Shown here: piece after piece, positions 1 through 8,716 of the stretch | Layout of the letters: every line of letters starts with the position of its first letter | Position numbering within the stretch: position 1 is the stretch's first letter | Assembly: GCA_934525065.1 (NCBI GenBank) | Contig: CAKSYX010000001.1 | Span: 186,001 to 250,000, forward strand | From: an uncultured Eubacteriales bacterium | GTDB taxonomy: Bacteria > Bacillota > Clostridia > Oscillospirales > Acutalibacteraceae | DNA length: 64,000 nucleotides | Direction: 5' to 3' | Notes under the pieces: generated by a model | What the model saw: the letters and a program-made list of their open reading frames with translations, nothing else | Database searches by the model: none | Told to the model about the DNA's origin: nothing | Position numbers and translations under genes: made by a program

Positions 1-998
1 ATAAGCTGAACGATTATGCAGACGACCACACCGAAACCGACAGAAACCATGCAGGCATATTTAAGCGTTTGGAGCGCGCGCCCTTGCTTCCCTGCACCGA
101 TATTCTGTGCACCGAGAGCAGAAACGGTCGAAAGCATTGACGAAGGTACAAGAAACAAAAATCCGATAACTTTTTCAACAATTCCGACAGCGGCGGAATC
201 CGTTAAGCTTCGGTTGTTGGCAATAACAGTAATGATTACAAACGAAACCTGAATGAAGCCGTCTTGGAGGGCAACGGGAACGCCGATTTTCAGAAGCTTT
301 GAAGTAACAGCCTTTTGAGGTTTTAAATCTGAACGTAAAAGGCTGAGCATTTTCCTTTTGACAATCACCGTCAGGGAGATAATTACACTGACAGCCTGAG
401 AAATCGTCGTTCCGAGCGCGGCACCGGCAGGTCCCAATTTTAAAGCGCCCATAAACAAATAGTCAAGCGCGATATTCACGCCGCAAGCGATTGCTATGAA
501 ATACATTGGGCTTTTGCTGTCGCCCATACCGCGGAAAACGGAGCTAATGACGTTGTACGCAGTAATAAAAGGTATTCCGATGAAGCAGATCGTAAGGTAT
601 GCTGTCGTTCCCGAAACCGCCTCCTGCGGCGTTGACATCACGGACACTATCGGTTTGACAAAAGCCAAAAGAAGAGCCGTCAGAGCCGCCGAAACGAGCA
701 TAAACAGCGTTATTGTATTACCTACGGCGGCAGAAGCCAGCTTTTTGTTGTTGGCACCGATAGCCTGACCGATGCTCACCGTTGAACCCATTGCAAGGCC
801 TACGAGCATAACGGTAAGCATATGCATGACCTGACTGCCGATAGAAACGGCTGTCGTTCCCGAAATATCGGTTTCAAACTGCCCTATTATGAACAGATCT
901 GCCATGCCGTACAGCGTCTGCAAAAAATACGACAGCAGGTATGGCAAAGAAAAATAAATTATGTTTTTAAATACGCTTCCGGTTGTAAGATTTTTCAC
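1..998 (-). CDS. MATE family multidrug/Na+ efflux transporter, cut by the window edge
   Basis: An open frame runs from a GTG at 998 leftwards off the window, giving about 332 N-terminal residues. The product starts VKNLTTGSVFKNIIYFSLPY and is a string of hydrophobic helices. It has the MATE-type features of an N-terminal SLPYLLSYFLQTLYGMAD helix with an acidic residue and a repeated half with QAVSVIISL and VALQDGFIQVS. MATE proteins export drugs or metabolites using a Na+ or H+ gradient across the inner membrane. A second in-frame GTG lies four codons upstream; I prefer 998 because GGGTGA sits just before it. The C-terminal half (normally about 450 residues in all) lies outside the window. 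Substrate cannot be told. No operon partner is visible, and the next gene downstream of its promoter side ends with its own terminator. Confidence 0.88.
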   Translation of the reverse strand, partial: MKNLTTGSVFKNIIYFSLPYLLSYFLQTLYGMADLFIIGQFETDISGTTAVSIGSQVMHMLTVMLVGLAMGSTVSIGQAIGANNKKLASAAVGNTITLFMLVSAALTALLLAFVKPIVSVMSTPQEAVSGTTAYLTICFIGIPFITAYNVISSVFRGMGDSKSPMYFIAIACGVNIALDYLFMGALKLGPAGAALGTTISQAVSVIISLTVIVKRKMLSLLRSDLKPQKAVTSKLLKIGVPVALQDGFIQVSFVIITVIANNRSLTDSAAVGIVEKVIGFLFLVPSSMLSTVSALGAQNIGAGKQGRALQTLKYACMVSVGFGVVVCIIVQL

Positions 999-1135
999 AG
1001 TTCTCACCCGATCTTTTTGAGCCGCAAAGCGTCCGTGCCATGCGGCTTACTCATGACGTCATATATATTAAACTCTGCAATTATTGTAGAGTCAAGCGTT
1101 TTTTATATTTTTTCATCACCGGCCGAATGCAAAAA

Positions 1136-1164
1136 AACGCGGCCGAATATCGACCGCGTTTTTT
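1136..1164 (-). terminator. Intrinsic terminator of the AlkD/flavoprotein operon
   Basis: AACGCGG pairs with CCGCGTT around a short loop and is flanked by A and T runs on both sides, so it can stop transcription in either direction. It overlaps the end of the AlkD-like gene and so most likely ends that minus-strand operon. Confidence 0.75.
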
Positions 1165-1856
1165 CATTTGATTTTTAAGCTTTTAAGATATGTCTTTTGT
1201 TCGGGTGTGATGCGATAGCTTTCGACCGCTTTCTGGATGGTTTTGTTGTGAACCCAAACAGAAAGCCGCTTTTCTTCAAGATACTTAGCCGCAAAGTCAT
1301 ATTGTTTTGCAAGAGCAGTCGCAAAATACCACGCCTGCATCATCATGATGTAGTACTCTTCGCTTTTGACACCCGCAGCAAGTTCAAGATACTCCGGCTT
1401 GAAATCCTCATCAAGAAAATGCGTCATAAGCATTTTAAGCGCAAAACGCACTGTATACGTGTCCGATACACCGAGCCACAGACGTATCTTTTTGAGAAGC
1501 TTCTCCTTGTTCGTTTTAAAGCACTTCGGTGAAAAAGAGTCGCAAACCGCCCAGTTGTTGACAAAAGGCAGCAGACGTTCCGTTTCGGCAACAGCTTTAT
1601 CAAAGTCTTTTATCTGTTCAATGAGCATAGCGTGGATAAAGTACTCTTCATGGTAACGATGCAAAGGCGAAGCAAGAAAACTTTCGTAACCGCCGTTACG
1701 GTAAACAGCCCTCGCAAGCCTTCTCATGTCGGGCGTTCTGACTCCGATTACTGAATTTTCGTCAACATTAGGAATCAGCTTGCAGTTAAAGTCCTTAAAC
1801 GCTTTATCTTTGAGAGAGAAGAGCTTTTGAATCAGTTTTTCCTCAAAGCTATCCAT
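1164..1856 (-). CDS. DNA alkylation repair protein, AlkD-like
   Basis: Product of 230 residues beginning MDSFEEKLIQKLFSLKD. The GVRTPDMRRLARAV segment near residue 40 and the all-helical, HEAT-like character are typical of the AlkC/AlkD family. These are glycosylases that release positively charged N3- and N7-alkylated purines without base flipping. Many family members lack proven substrate, so the enzyme activity is a family inference. An upstream in-frame start would add eight residues. I chose the ATG at 1856 because it overlaps the stop of the preceding flavoprotein gene by one base (TAATG), a classic translational coupling arrangement. The gene is therefore expressed with that flavoprotein. 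A terminator follows directly. Confidence 0.82.
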   Translation of the reverse strand: MDSFEEKLIQKLFSLKDKAFKDFNCKLIPNVDENSVIGVRTPDMRRLARAVYRNGGYESFLASPLHRYHEEYFIHAMLIEQIKDFDKAVAETERLLPFVNNWAVCDSFSPKCFKTNKEKLLKKIRLWLGVSDTYTVRFALKMLMTHFLDEDFKPEYLELAAGVKSEEYYIMMMQAWYFATALAKQYDFAAKYLEEKRLSVWVHNKTIQKAVESYRITPEQKTYLKSLKIK

Positions 1857-3910
1857 TAAAGCTTCATTGCAACATCCCATGCGCCCCAGATAACGGTACG
1901 GAGATTTCCGATCTTGTCGGCATCGCCGATTACATGGATGTTTTTGCCTTCAACAGCAAGCGGAGTCGGAATATATCCAACTGAAAGAATAACACTGTCG
2001 CCGCTTATCTTAAATGTCTTTCCGTTCTTATCGGTAGCCATAATGCCGTCGGGAAGAACTTCGGCAAGCTTTGTTTCAAGATGTACGGGAACTTTGTTAG
2101 TCTTGAAAAAGTCGCGAAGGAAGCTTGAGTTTGCGAGGCAGACGCCCTTAACAGCAATAAGGTCATCCTTCATTTCAACGATAACCGGCTTCTTGCCGTG
2201 AAGATAGAGATCATATGCAATCTCACAGCCGGTAAGTCCGCCGCCGACAATAATAACGTTTTCCCCGACCTGCTTTTCGCCAAGGAGTAACTCGGTTGCA
2301 TCCATTGCAAGTTCGGCACCCTTCACGGGAATCTTGCGTGCTTTTGAACCGGTTGCAATGATTATTTCGTCTGCGCCGAGTGTATTGACATCCTTAACCT
2401 CAGTGTTAAGCTTAACAGTGATCGGAAGCTTTGCAATTTCACGCTTGAACCATTCGATAAGCTCACGATCCTTCTCCTTATATGACGGAGCAGCCGCAGC
2501 AACAAAGATTCCGCCGAGCTTATCCGTCTTTTCGTAAATCGTGACGTTATGGCCGCGAAGAGCAAGAACCCTTGCGGCTTCCATTCCGCCGATACCGCCG
2601 CCGATAACGGCGATATTCTTCTTTCTTGCAGCGGGAACAATCTTATACTTTTTGCTCTGCATTGTTTCAGGGTTGAGAGCGCAGCGAGCCATATGAGCAG
2701 AGTCGCTGAAATCCTGGTTGTTTGCGTGGCCTTTATAGTGAGCCATATTGAAGCAGCCGTTGTGGCAGCAAATGCAAGGAAGAATTTCTTCAAGCTTGCC
2801 GCTCATGAGCTTCGTAATCCACGCCGGGTCGGCAAGGAACTGACGGGCAACGCCCATTGCGTCAATTTTGCCTTCCTCAATCGCTTTTGCACCGACTTCG
2901 GGCTCCATTCTGCCTGCGCAGACAACGGGGATATCAACAAACTTACGGATATGAGCAACATCATCAAGGTTGCAGTTCTGAGGCATATACGCCGGCGGAT
3001 GAGCCCAGTACCATGCATCATATGTACCGTTATCGGCGTCAAGCATATCATAGCCTGCGTCCTGAAGATATTTCGCGGCTTTTTCGCTTTCTTCCATATC
3101 TCTTCCGACTTCGGTATAGCCTTCCTCACCGGGAAGAGCGCCATAGCAGAAATCCTTGGTTTTTGAAAGCACGGAATAACGAAGAGAAACCGGGTAATCG
3201 CTGCCGCAAACGGATTTGATCTTTCTGACGATCTCAACCGGGAAACGATAGCGGTTTTCAAAAGAGCCGCCGTATTCATCGGTACGCTTATTTGTGTACT
3301 TCATGGTGAACTGGTCAATAAGATAGCCTTCGTGAACGGCGTGAATTTCAACGCCGTCAACGCCCGCCTCTTTGCACAGGGCGGCTGTCTTTGCAAAAGC
3401 GTCAACCATTTCTTCAATTTCCTTTTTGCTCAAAGGGCGGCAAGTTACTCCTTCCGCCCAACGGGAAGGAAGCGCACTCGGGCTTGCGCAAAGGTATCCA
3501 AGGTCAAGAACCGGCTTCATAAGTGTACGAAGCGGAGTATTATAAAGCTTTGCAAGCGGATCGGTAATTGCGAAAGAACGGCCGAAGCCGGCAGTCAGCT
3601 GAACAAAAAGCTTTGCTCCGGTCTTGTGGAGTTCATCCATAAACACCTTGAGTTCCTTGAACATCTTCTTGTTCTGATAAAGCCAGCGGTTACCGATAGT
3701 GTCTTTTAGCGGCGCAATTCCGGGAATGATGAGGCCAACGTTGTTTTTTGCCCTTTCAAGGAAGAAGTTAGCAGCCTCCTTGTCAAAATGGTTCGGTTCC
3801 ATCCAACCGAAAAGCGAGGTTCCTCCCATCGGGCAAAGAACGATACGGTTTTTGATTTCAACGTTACCGATCTTCCACGGAGTGAACAGTGCAGAATACT
3901 CTGAATTCAT
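1856..3910 (-). CDS. NADH:flavin oxidoreductase / 2,4-dienoyl-CoA reductase-like flavoprotein
   Basis: 684 residues with the layout of the clostridial dienoyl-CoA reductase/BaiCD-BaiH/trimethylamine dehydrogenase family. An old-yellow-enzyme TIM barrel (about 5-360, FMN, with the AVHEGYLIDQF catalytic segment near 190) comes first. A cysteine cluster (CICCHNGC near 380) for a 4Fe-4S centre follows. An FAD/NAD(P) half starts at KNIAVIGGGIGGMEAARVLA (about 436) and has a second GGGLTGCEIA nucleotide fold. Such proteins reduce C=C bonds of enoyl-CoA, bile-acid or related enones with NADH under anoxic conditions. The substrate is not predictable. The fourth iron ligand is probably the Cys in MARCALNPE, 23 residues after the third, about twice the usual spacing as I recall it. 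Start ATG at 3910 has AGGAG upstream. Coupled by TAATG to the AlkD-like gene. Confidence 0.9.
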   Translation of the reverse strand: MNSEYSALFTPWKIGNVEIKNRIVLCPMGGTSLFGWMEPNHFDKEAANFFLERAKNNVGLIIPGIAPLKDTIGNRWLYQNKKMFKELKVFMDELHKTGAKLFVQLTAGFGRSFAITDPLAKLYNTPLRTLMKPVLDLGYLCASPSALPSRWAEGVTCRPLSKKEIEEMVDAFAKTAALCKEAGVDGVEIHAVHEGYLIDQFTMKYTNKRTDEYGGSFENRYRFPVEIVRKIKSVCGSDYPVSLRYSVLSKTKDFCYGALPGEEGYTEVGRDMEESEKAAKYLQDAGYDMLDADNGTYDAWYWAHPPAYMPQNCNLDDVAHIRKFVDIPVVCAGRMEPEVGAKAIEEGKIDAMGVARQFLADPAWITKLMSGKLEEILPCICCHNGCFNMAHYKGHANNQDFSDSAHMARCALNPETMQSKKYKIVPAARKKNIAVIGGGIGGMEAARVLALRGHNVTIYEKTDKLGGIFVAAAAPSYKEKDRELIEWFKREIAKLPITVKLNTEVKDVNTLGADEIIIATGSKARKIPVKGAELAMDATELLLGEKQVGENVIIVGGGLTGCEIAYDLYLHGKKPVIVEMKDDLIAVKGVCLANSSFLRDFFKTNKVPVHLETKLAEVLPDGIMATDKNGKTFKISGDSVILSVGYIPTPLAVEGKNIHVIGDADKIGNLRTVIWGAWDVAMKL

Positions 3911-4082
3911 TAGTATTTCTCCTCTCTGAGTCTACGTTTTCACGATGCTTCAATTATATTCCATTGCTGTGTCAATGTCAATTGATTCTTGTACATAATT
4001 CCAAAAATATGTCTGAAAAATGATGAATTTTGAAGGTTTTTGACAAAAATAAACCCGACACAACAAAGCATCGGGCCGGTTT

Positions 4083-4796
4083 TTAATGTCTTGTGTCGTC
4101 ATCAAAGCATTCACAAAAGCGGCAGGCGAACGAAGGCGCCTCATCGCCTTTATAAAGATGGCTTATATCGCCGAACGCAAGAATTCTGAAAGCGGCGATT
4201 CCTTTTTTTCTTTCCTCTGTCACAAGGGTTGTTACCGAGGTTGGAAGCGCAGCAAAGTTATGCCAAAACGGCATCGGACTCACAGAAAGAAGATGGCTGA
4301 GAATCACGCACTCAACAGCGAAATGACAGAACAACACGATTGTGTCATGGTTAGGCGCAATTACGTCAAAAGTTCTTCCGTCATGCCTGTATCCGTGAAA
4401 AATGAGAAGTTCATCAAGACCTTTGCTGACTTTTTCATACTCTTTCCTGATGTTAGTATCCCTAAACATTGACTGTTCGAGCCATTGATCGGTATAAAAG
4501 CCCGGAAATGACGTCCAGTCACACGGAAGCCGATCCCAACACACGTCTTCGACACCGTTCACCGTAACTCTGCCTTCAAATTCCCTTAGCCAGGGAATTA
4601 TCTTGATTTCTTTGTCAACAAGCTTTGTTGCAAGCTTAGCTGTCTTTTTAGCTCTGCCAAGCGGTGAGCAATAAATATAATCAGGCGCAAGTTTTTTGAT
4701 TCGTTCAGCAAGAAGAGAAGCCTCACGCCGTCCTTTTTTTGTCAGCGAATCCAAAGCATAATTCGGATCGCCGTGTCTGATTATAACGATCTTCAT
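4083..4796 (-). CDS. Histidine phosphatase family protein (phosphoglycerate-mutase-like)
   Basis: 237 residues starting MKIVIIRHGDPNYALDSLTKKGRREA. The N-terminal RHG motif holds the phospho-accepting histidine, the downstream arginine/glutamate pattern (SPLGRAKKTAKL) fits the branch, and a second histidine lies in LFCHFAVECVIL. The family includes cofactor-dependent phosphoglycerate mutases and assorted phosphatases of sugar phosphates and small metabolites. The local motif RHGDPNY instead of RHGET suggests a phosphatase rather than a mutase, but substrate is unknown. It lies six bases downstream of a secreted deacetylase gene on the same strand and may be co-transcribed, though the two products act in different compartments. 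About 170 bases without a gene separate its end from the flavoprotein gene's start side. Confidence 0.85.
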   Translation of the reverse strand: MKIVIIRHGDPNYALDSLTKKGRREASLLAERIKKLAPDYIYCSPLGRAKKTAKLATKLVDKEIKIIPWLREFEGRVTVNGVEDVCWDRLPCDWTSFPGFYTDQWLEQSMFRDTNIRKEYEKVSKGLDELLIFHGYRHDGRTFDVIAPNHDTIVLFCHFAVECVILSHLLSVSPMPFWHNFAALPTSVTTLVTEERKKGIAAFRILAFGDISHLYKGDEAPSFACRFCECFDDDTRH

Positions 4797-4802
4797 AATC
4801 TG

Positions 4803-6305
4803 TCACCGTGCCTGAGTATACACACTTCCGGGTTTAAGTCTAATGCCTTTATACTCCATCATTTCTGAAACCGTTACAAGCTGATAACCCTGCTTTACCA
4901 ACCATGGAACAATAATTTTTGTTGCGTCGCCGGTTGAATAATAAAGGTCATGCATCAGAACGATTGAACCGTCACTGACGTTTTCCTTAATTCTCTGCAC
5001 CGTTTTTGACGTGCTTCTGTGGCTCCAATCCAGCGTGTCAACAGACCAGTTGATAAAAGGATATGGAACAAGAGAAAGCACACGGCCGTTGACCGAACCG
5101 CCGGGAGCGCGGACAAGCGAAGCTCCTGCTCCTGCATAACGGCGAATCGCGGCATTCGCATCGGCAATTTCCATCCGCACTCGCGCATCTGATACCGATG
5201 TCAGCGTTGTATGGTTGTAAGTATGATTTCCAATTTCGCAATTAAGTGAAACTGCACGCTTGACACAGTCGCTATAAGTTGATACTCGGGAACCTACAAC
5301 AAAAAATGTTGCCCTTGAATCATATTTTTTTAAAACATCCAAAATCTGATTTGTTACCGGTCTGTACGGTCCATCGTCAAAGGTCAATGCGACCATTTTT
5401 TTCTTCTCATCGAACCTTTTTGCGGAGACTGTGGCAGAATATGCACTGACCGGTTTTGAAACAACGACAGTTTTCAGGCGATAGCGTGAAGTTTTCCCTT
5501 TTGGAGCGGTTTTATCAATCCATGACCTTGATGAACTGCCGACAGTTTTGATTTTAGTCCACTTTTTTTCGCCCTTGGTTTTTCTGTAAACGGCATAGCC
5601 GTTTGCACCGGAAACACCATTCCATTTTAAACTTATACCCTTCTTTGAGGCTGTTGCATCAAAAACCTTCGGTGCTGAAACAAAGGTAATCGTCCGAATG
5701 TTGGCATTCTTTGCGCTGACCGCGTTTGAGCATATCTGACGAACCTGATATGTATATTTTACGCCGGACTTTGCTTTTTTATCAATAAATTCAGAAGTTG
5801 ATGAACCGATTGCAGCAAGCTTTTTCCAGTCGGTATTTCCGCCTTTGCGGTATACGCAGTATTCAAGAGCACCGGGTATCTTTTTCCATTTGATCGCAAC
5901 ACCGTTTTTCACATTTTTCAGTGACGTAATTTTTGGAACAGCCGAATACATCCTTGAAAACCTGTTTGAAGAAGGCGACTTTTTTTTGCCGGCAAAAGCT
6001 TTCATCGTGTAGGTATATCCTACCGAACTTTTTACGGTTTTGTCAACATATGAGGTTGTTTTTGAGTTCTTGATCACAACAACCTTTTTCCATTTTGAAG
6101 AGCCGTCGGTCCGGCGGTAAATAATATATCCGTCAACCCCGCTGAGTTTTTTCCACTTGACTTTCAGGCCATGCTTGCAATTTGAGACTCGGGTAAGGCG
6201 CGGTGCTTCCAAAGCGGAAGCGTTTGGAGCAGAGCAAACAGCCATTGAAAACGTCAATACGCCAAAGGCAAAGACCAAAAGCATAAGTTTTCCAAATCTC
6301 TTCAT
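4803..6305 (-). CDS. Secreted polysaccharide deacetylase with N-terminal Fn3-like repeats
   Basis: 500 residues. A signal peptide covers about 1-31 (KRFGKLMLLVFAFGVLTFS then ASA-L). Three similar modules of about 88 residues follow (roughly 33-122, 123-210, 211-298), each with a WKKLSGVDGYIIYRR-type and a YTYTMKAF-type strand, resembling fibronectin type III repeats. The NodB catalytic domain occupies about 305-480. Visible motifs are TFDDG (metal and base), GNHTYNHTTL (H-x3-H metal ligands), RAPGGS, VDTLDW and LMHDLY (catalytic His). Such enzymes remove N- or O-acetyl groups from peptidoglycan or other surface glycans, giving lysozyme resistance or preparing substrates. The Fn3-like repeats are probably a stalk or binding region at the wall. 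All catalytic motifs are present, so it should be active. Confidence 0.9.
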   Translation of the reverse strand: MKRFGKLMLLVFAFGVLTFSMAVCSAPNASALEAPRLTRVSNCKHGLKVKWKKLSGVDGYIIYRRTDGSSKWKKVVVIKNSKTTSYVDKTVKSSVGYTYTMKAFAGKKKSPSSNRFSRMYSAVPKITSLKNVKNGVAIKWKKIPGALEYCVYRKGGNTDWKKLAAIGSSTSEFIDKKAKSGVKYTYQVRQICSNAVSAKNANIRTITFVSAPKVFDATASKKGISLKWNGVSGANGYAVYRKTKGEKKWTKIKTVGSSSRSWIDKTAPKGKTSRYRLKTVVVSKPVSAYSATVSAKRFDEKKKMVALTFDDGPYRPVTNQILDVLKKYDSRATFFVVGSRVSTYSDCVKRAVSLNCEIGNHTYNHTTLTSVSDARVRMEIADANAAIRRYAGAGASLVRAPGGSVNGRVLSLVPYPFINWSVDTLDWSHRSTSKTVQRIKENVSDGSIVLMHDLYYSTGDATKIIVPWLVKQGYQLVTVSEMMEYKGIRLKPGSVYTQAR

Positions 6306-6362
6306 TTTGTCACCTTCCTGTATTTTAACACGTATTGCCGTGAAAAGCCGAAGCTTTTCTTA

Positions 6363-7289
6363 TCAGCAGAGTTTTGCAAGCTCGGCTGCGGTTTTTGCCG
6401 CAAGAGCAGCATTATTAAGAACAAGCTGAATGTTTGAATCCAAGCTGTCACCTCCGGTGATATCCTTAATTCTTGCAAGGAGGAACGGAGTGGTTTCCTT
6501 TCCGTGTATTCCAAGGTCACGGCTTTCTTTAATCGCGCGGTCAATGGCTTCATTGATAACGTCCGCATCCATTGAGTATTCCTCGGGAATCGGATTTGTA
6601 ACCAACATTCCGCCGCGCAAATTCATTCCGAGCTTTGCGGCAAAAGCATCAGCGAGTTCTTTCGGAGAATCGAGGCGGTAATCAACAGAAAAACCGCTCT
6701 TTCTGGTATAAAATGCAGGAAGCTCGTTGGTCTGGTATCCAATAACCGGAACACCCTTTGTCTCAAGATATTCAAGAGTCAGACCAAGGTCAAGAATTGA
6801 CTTTGCGCCGGCGCAGACAACCATCACAGACGTTGTGGCAAGCTCCTCAAGGTCAGCAGAAATATCCATTGTAATCTCTGCTCCGCGATGAACTCCGCCT
6901 ACACCACCGGTTGCAAACACTTTAATTCCTGCCATTGCGGCAATTATCATCGTTGTTGCAACAGTTGTTGCTCCGTCCTCTCCTTTTGCAACAAGAACGG
7001 GAAGGTCGCGCCTTGAAGCTTTGATAACCTTTGTACCTTTTTTGCCGAGATACTCAATTTCATTCTTTGAGAGACCCGCTTTGAGCCTTCCGCCGATTAT
7101 TGCAATCGTTGCGGGAACAGCTCCGTTTTTTCGAATTGTTTCTTCAACGCGCAGGGCAGTTTCAACGTTCTGAGGGTATGGCATACCGTGTGAAATAATC
7201 GTTGATTCAAGTGCTACGACAGGTTTATTTTTTTCAAGAGCTTCTTTTACTTCGGGTGCAATTTCAAGATACTTGTTCATTACTCTCAT
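6363..7289 (-). CDS. psuG: Pseudouridine-5'-phosphate glycosidase
   Basis: 308 residues, full length for PsuG. The hallmark VALESTIISHGMPYPQN segment lies near residue 26, followed by TIAIIGGRLKAGLS, KASRRDLPVLVAKG, GGVGGVHRGAE and NELPAFYTRKSG, all typical of the family. The enzyme breaks the C-C glycosidic bond of pseudouridine 5'-phosphate to give uracil and ribose 5-phosphate, using a Mn2+ ion and a catalytic lysine. The start at 7289 overlaps the stop of psuK by four bases (ATGA), so both are translated together. The psuK product supplies the phosphorylated substrate. Together they recycle pseudouridine from RNA turnover; no dedicated transporter gene is next to them. Confidence 0.95.
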   Translation of the reverse strand: MRVMNKYLEIAPEVKEALEKNKPVVALESTIISHGMPYPQNVETALRVEETIRKNGAVPATIAIIGGRLKAGLSKNEIEYLGKKGTKVIKASRRDLPVLVAKGEDGATTVATTMIIAAMAGIKVFATGGVGGVHRGAEITMDISADLEELATTSVMVVCAGAKSILDLGLTLEYLETKGVPVIGYQTNELPAFYTRKSGFSVDYRLDSPKELADAFAAKLGMNLRGGMLVTNPIPEEYSMDADVINEAIDRAIKESRDLGIHGKETTPFLLARIKDITGGDSLDSNIQLVLNNAALAAKTAAELAKLC

Positions 7290-8191
7290 TCCTTTTCTGA
7301 TAATAATTTAAGGTTTATGTTGACCGCTTGCTCGCCCTGACACGCACACTTCGCGCCGCGCAGAGCAAAACTGCAGCTTTCTTCCAGACTTTTTTTCTCA
7401 AGAGCCGCCATGACGCAACAGGAAAAAAACGCATCCCCTGCGCCGGCAGTGTTGACTATCCCCCCGGAAATCGGTGCTTTTATGATTGCCATTTCGCCGT
7501 CATAAGCAACAGTTCCCTTTGCTCCCATTGTGATGAATACCTTACCGACACCAATTTTATCGACAAGATATTCTGCCGCCCTTTCAGCCGATTCATAATC
7601 ATTCACTTCAAAGCCGCATAACACACCGGCTTCGATTGCATTCGGCTTAAAAAGCGTGAGATAAGGCAGGCACGCCTCGAGCCGCGTGACCTTGTTTGCA
7701 GACACAGCATCGGCAAAAATCGGAGCGGTTATATTCTCGCATAGGTACAAAAGCGTTTCACTTTCAAGATTTGCGTCAATAACAACAGCGTCACTCTTTG
7801 AAATTTCAGCAATCAAGGGTTCAAAGAACTCTTTGTTCAAATGACGGTTGATACGCATATCATTGACAGCGGCAAGCATATCTCCGTGCTCATCCGTTAC
7901 ATAAAGATAAACGGAATTACGCTCGCCCGAGAATATTTTGCACATTGTCATATCAATCGAAAACCGATTAGCTTCATTTTCGATTTCAGCTGAGTAGACA
8001 TCATCTCCCAAAGCGGCAACGAAACGAACCTCGGCACCAAGAAGAGAAAGATCTCTCGCAACATTAAACCCAACGCCTCCAATTGTGTGAGACACAGAGC
8101 CAATATTGGAATCCTTCGGAATAAACCGTTCAAACGGCTTTCCGCAGATATCGATGTTGACAGCACCAATAACGGTCACTTTGTAAGACAT
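7286..8191 (-). CDS. psuK: PfkB-family carbohydrate kinase, likely pseudouridine kinase
   Basis: 301 residues of the PfkB/ribokinase fold. The N-terminal motif GAVNIDICGKPFERFIPKDSNIGS and GGVGFNVARDLSLLG form the substrate site. The C-terminal signature GGIVNTAGAGDAFFSC carries the catalytic Asp and the anion hole, with Asn in place of the more common Asp at the start of DTxGAGD. PfkB sequence alone would not give the substrate. The four-base overlap with psuG makes pseudouridine kinase the best call: it phosphorylates pseudouridine at the 5' position for PsuG. Alternative substrates such as other nucleosides or sugars are less likely. First gene of the two-gene operon, with AGG-rich ribosome site upstream of the ATG. 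Confidence 0.88.
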   Translation of the reverse strand: MSYKVTVIGAVNIDICGKPFERFIPKDSNIGSVSHTIGGVGFNVARDLSLLGAEVRFVAALGDDVYSAEIENEANRFSIDMTMCKIFSGERNSVYLYVTDEHGDMLAAVNDMRINRHLNKEFFEPLIAEISKSDAVVIDANLESETLLYLCENITAPIFADAVSANKVTRLEACLPYLTLFKPNAIEAGVLCGFEVNDYESAERAAEYLVDKIGVGKVFITMGAKGTVAYDGEMAIIKAPISGGIVNTAGAGDAFFSCCVMAALEKKSLEESCSFALRGAKCACQGEQAVNINLKLLSEKE

Positions 8192-8306
8192 GATATCGCC
8201 TCCCAGTTTGATATTATATCAAATAAAGTGCTCAAAGTAAACACAAGGTCATAAAAAAAACGGGCTCTAAAAAAGATTCGCCTATTACAGGTTTCCAACT
8301 TAAAAT

Positions 8307-8360
8307 AAAAGCTATACTCCGCACACATCTTTAGGATGTCAATTGCAGACTATAGCTTTT
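8307..8360. terminator. Long AAAAGCTATA hairpin between psuK and the DUF378 gene
   Basis: AAAAGCTATA (8307-8316) and TATAGCTTTT (8351-8360) are perfect inverted arms. Between them ACATC...GATGT gives an inner stem. The A/T-rich arms fit a bidirectional intrinsic terminator for the DUF378 gene. The rest of 8192-8414 shows no gene. Confidence 0.5.
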
Positions 8361-8414
8361 AATTCGTTTCTTAGCTTCGGCACTGAGCCGGATATGACCG
8401 GTCACAACAAGGAC

Positions 8415-8657
8415 TTACGCAGCTCTGTTATTGCTCTGATTGTCCTCACCCGAAACAGAAACCGGTTCGCTTCTATCTTTGAAGAGAAGAGAAATGCACC
8501 AAATTCCGGCAAGTGCAATTATTGTGTATATAATTCTGCTGACGATTGCACTCTGACCGCCGAAGATCCACGCAACGAGGTCAAACTGAAACAGTCCGAT
8601 AAGCCCCCAGTTGATAGCCCCGATGATGGTGAGAGTAAGAGAAATTTTGTCTAACAT
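8415..8657 (-). CDS. DUF378 small membrane protein
   Basis: 80 residues, MLDKISLTLTIIGAINWGLI as N-terminus. The AINWGLIGLFQFDLVAWIFGG segment is the characteristic DUF378 pattern, with two transmembrane helices (about 5-25 and 38-58) and a polar C-terminal tail rich in Ser, Glu and Asn. Function of the family is unknown. The longer reading frame upstream would add 21 residues; the ATG at 8657 is preferred because AAAAGGAG lies about nine bases before it and the family begins here. It follows the GNAT gene with a 59-base gap that contains a TATACT-like -10 element, so it may have its own promoter. Confidence 0.85.
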   Translation of the reverse strand: MLDKISLTLTIIGAINWGLIGLFQFDLVAWIFGGQSAIVSRIIYTIIALAGIWCISLLFKDRSEPVSVSGEDNQSNNRAA

Positions 8658-8716
8658 CTTGTTTTCACTCCTTTTGCTTTTAGTATAGCAAAAAACAAGA
8701 ATATTATTCACCTGAA

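Noticed and set aside
822..1178. 118-codon plus-strand frame at the MATE gene start
   Set aside because: It is antisense to the MATE coding region, has no family resemblance and no ribosome site.
7286..8191. PfkB kinase as IolC (2-deoxy-5-keto-gluconate kinase)
   Set aside because: It overlaps psuG by four bases and lies 8 kb from the iol genes, and it lacks the length of IolC; pseudouridine kinase is the better call.
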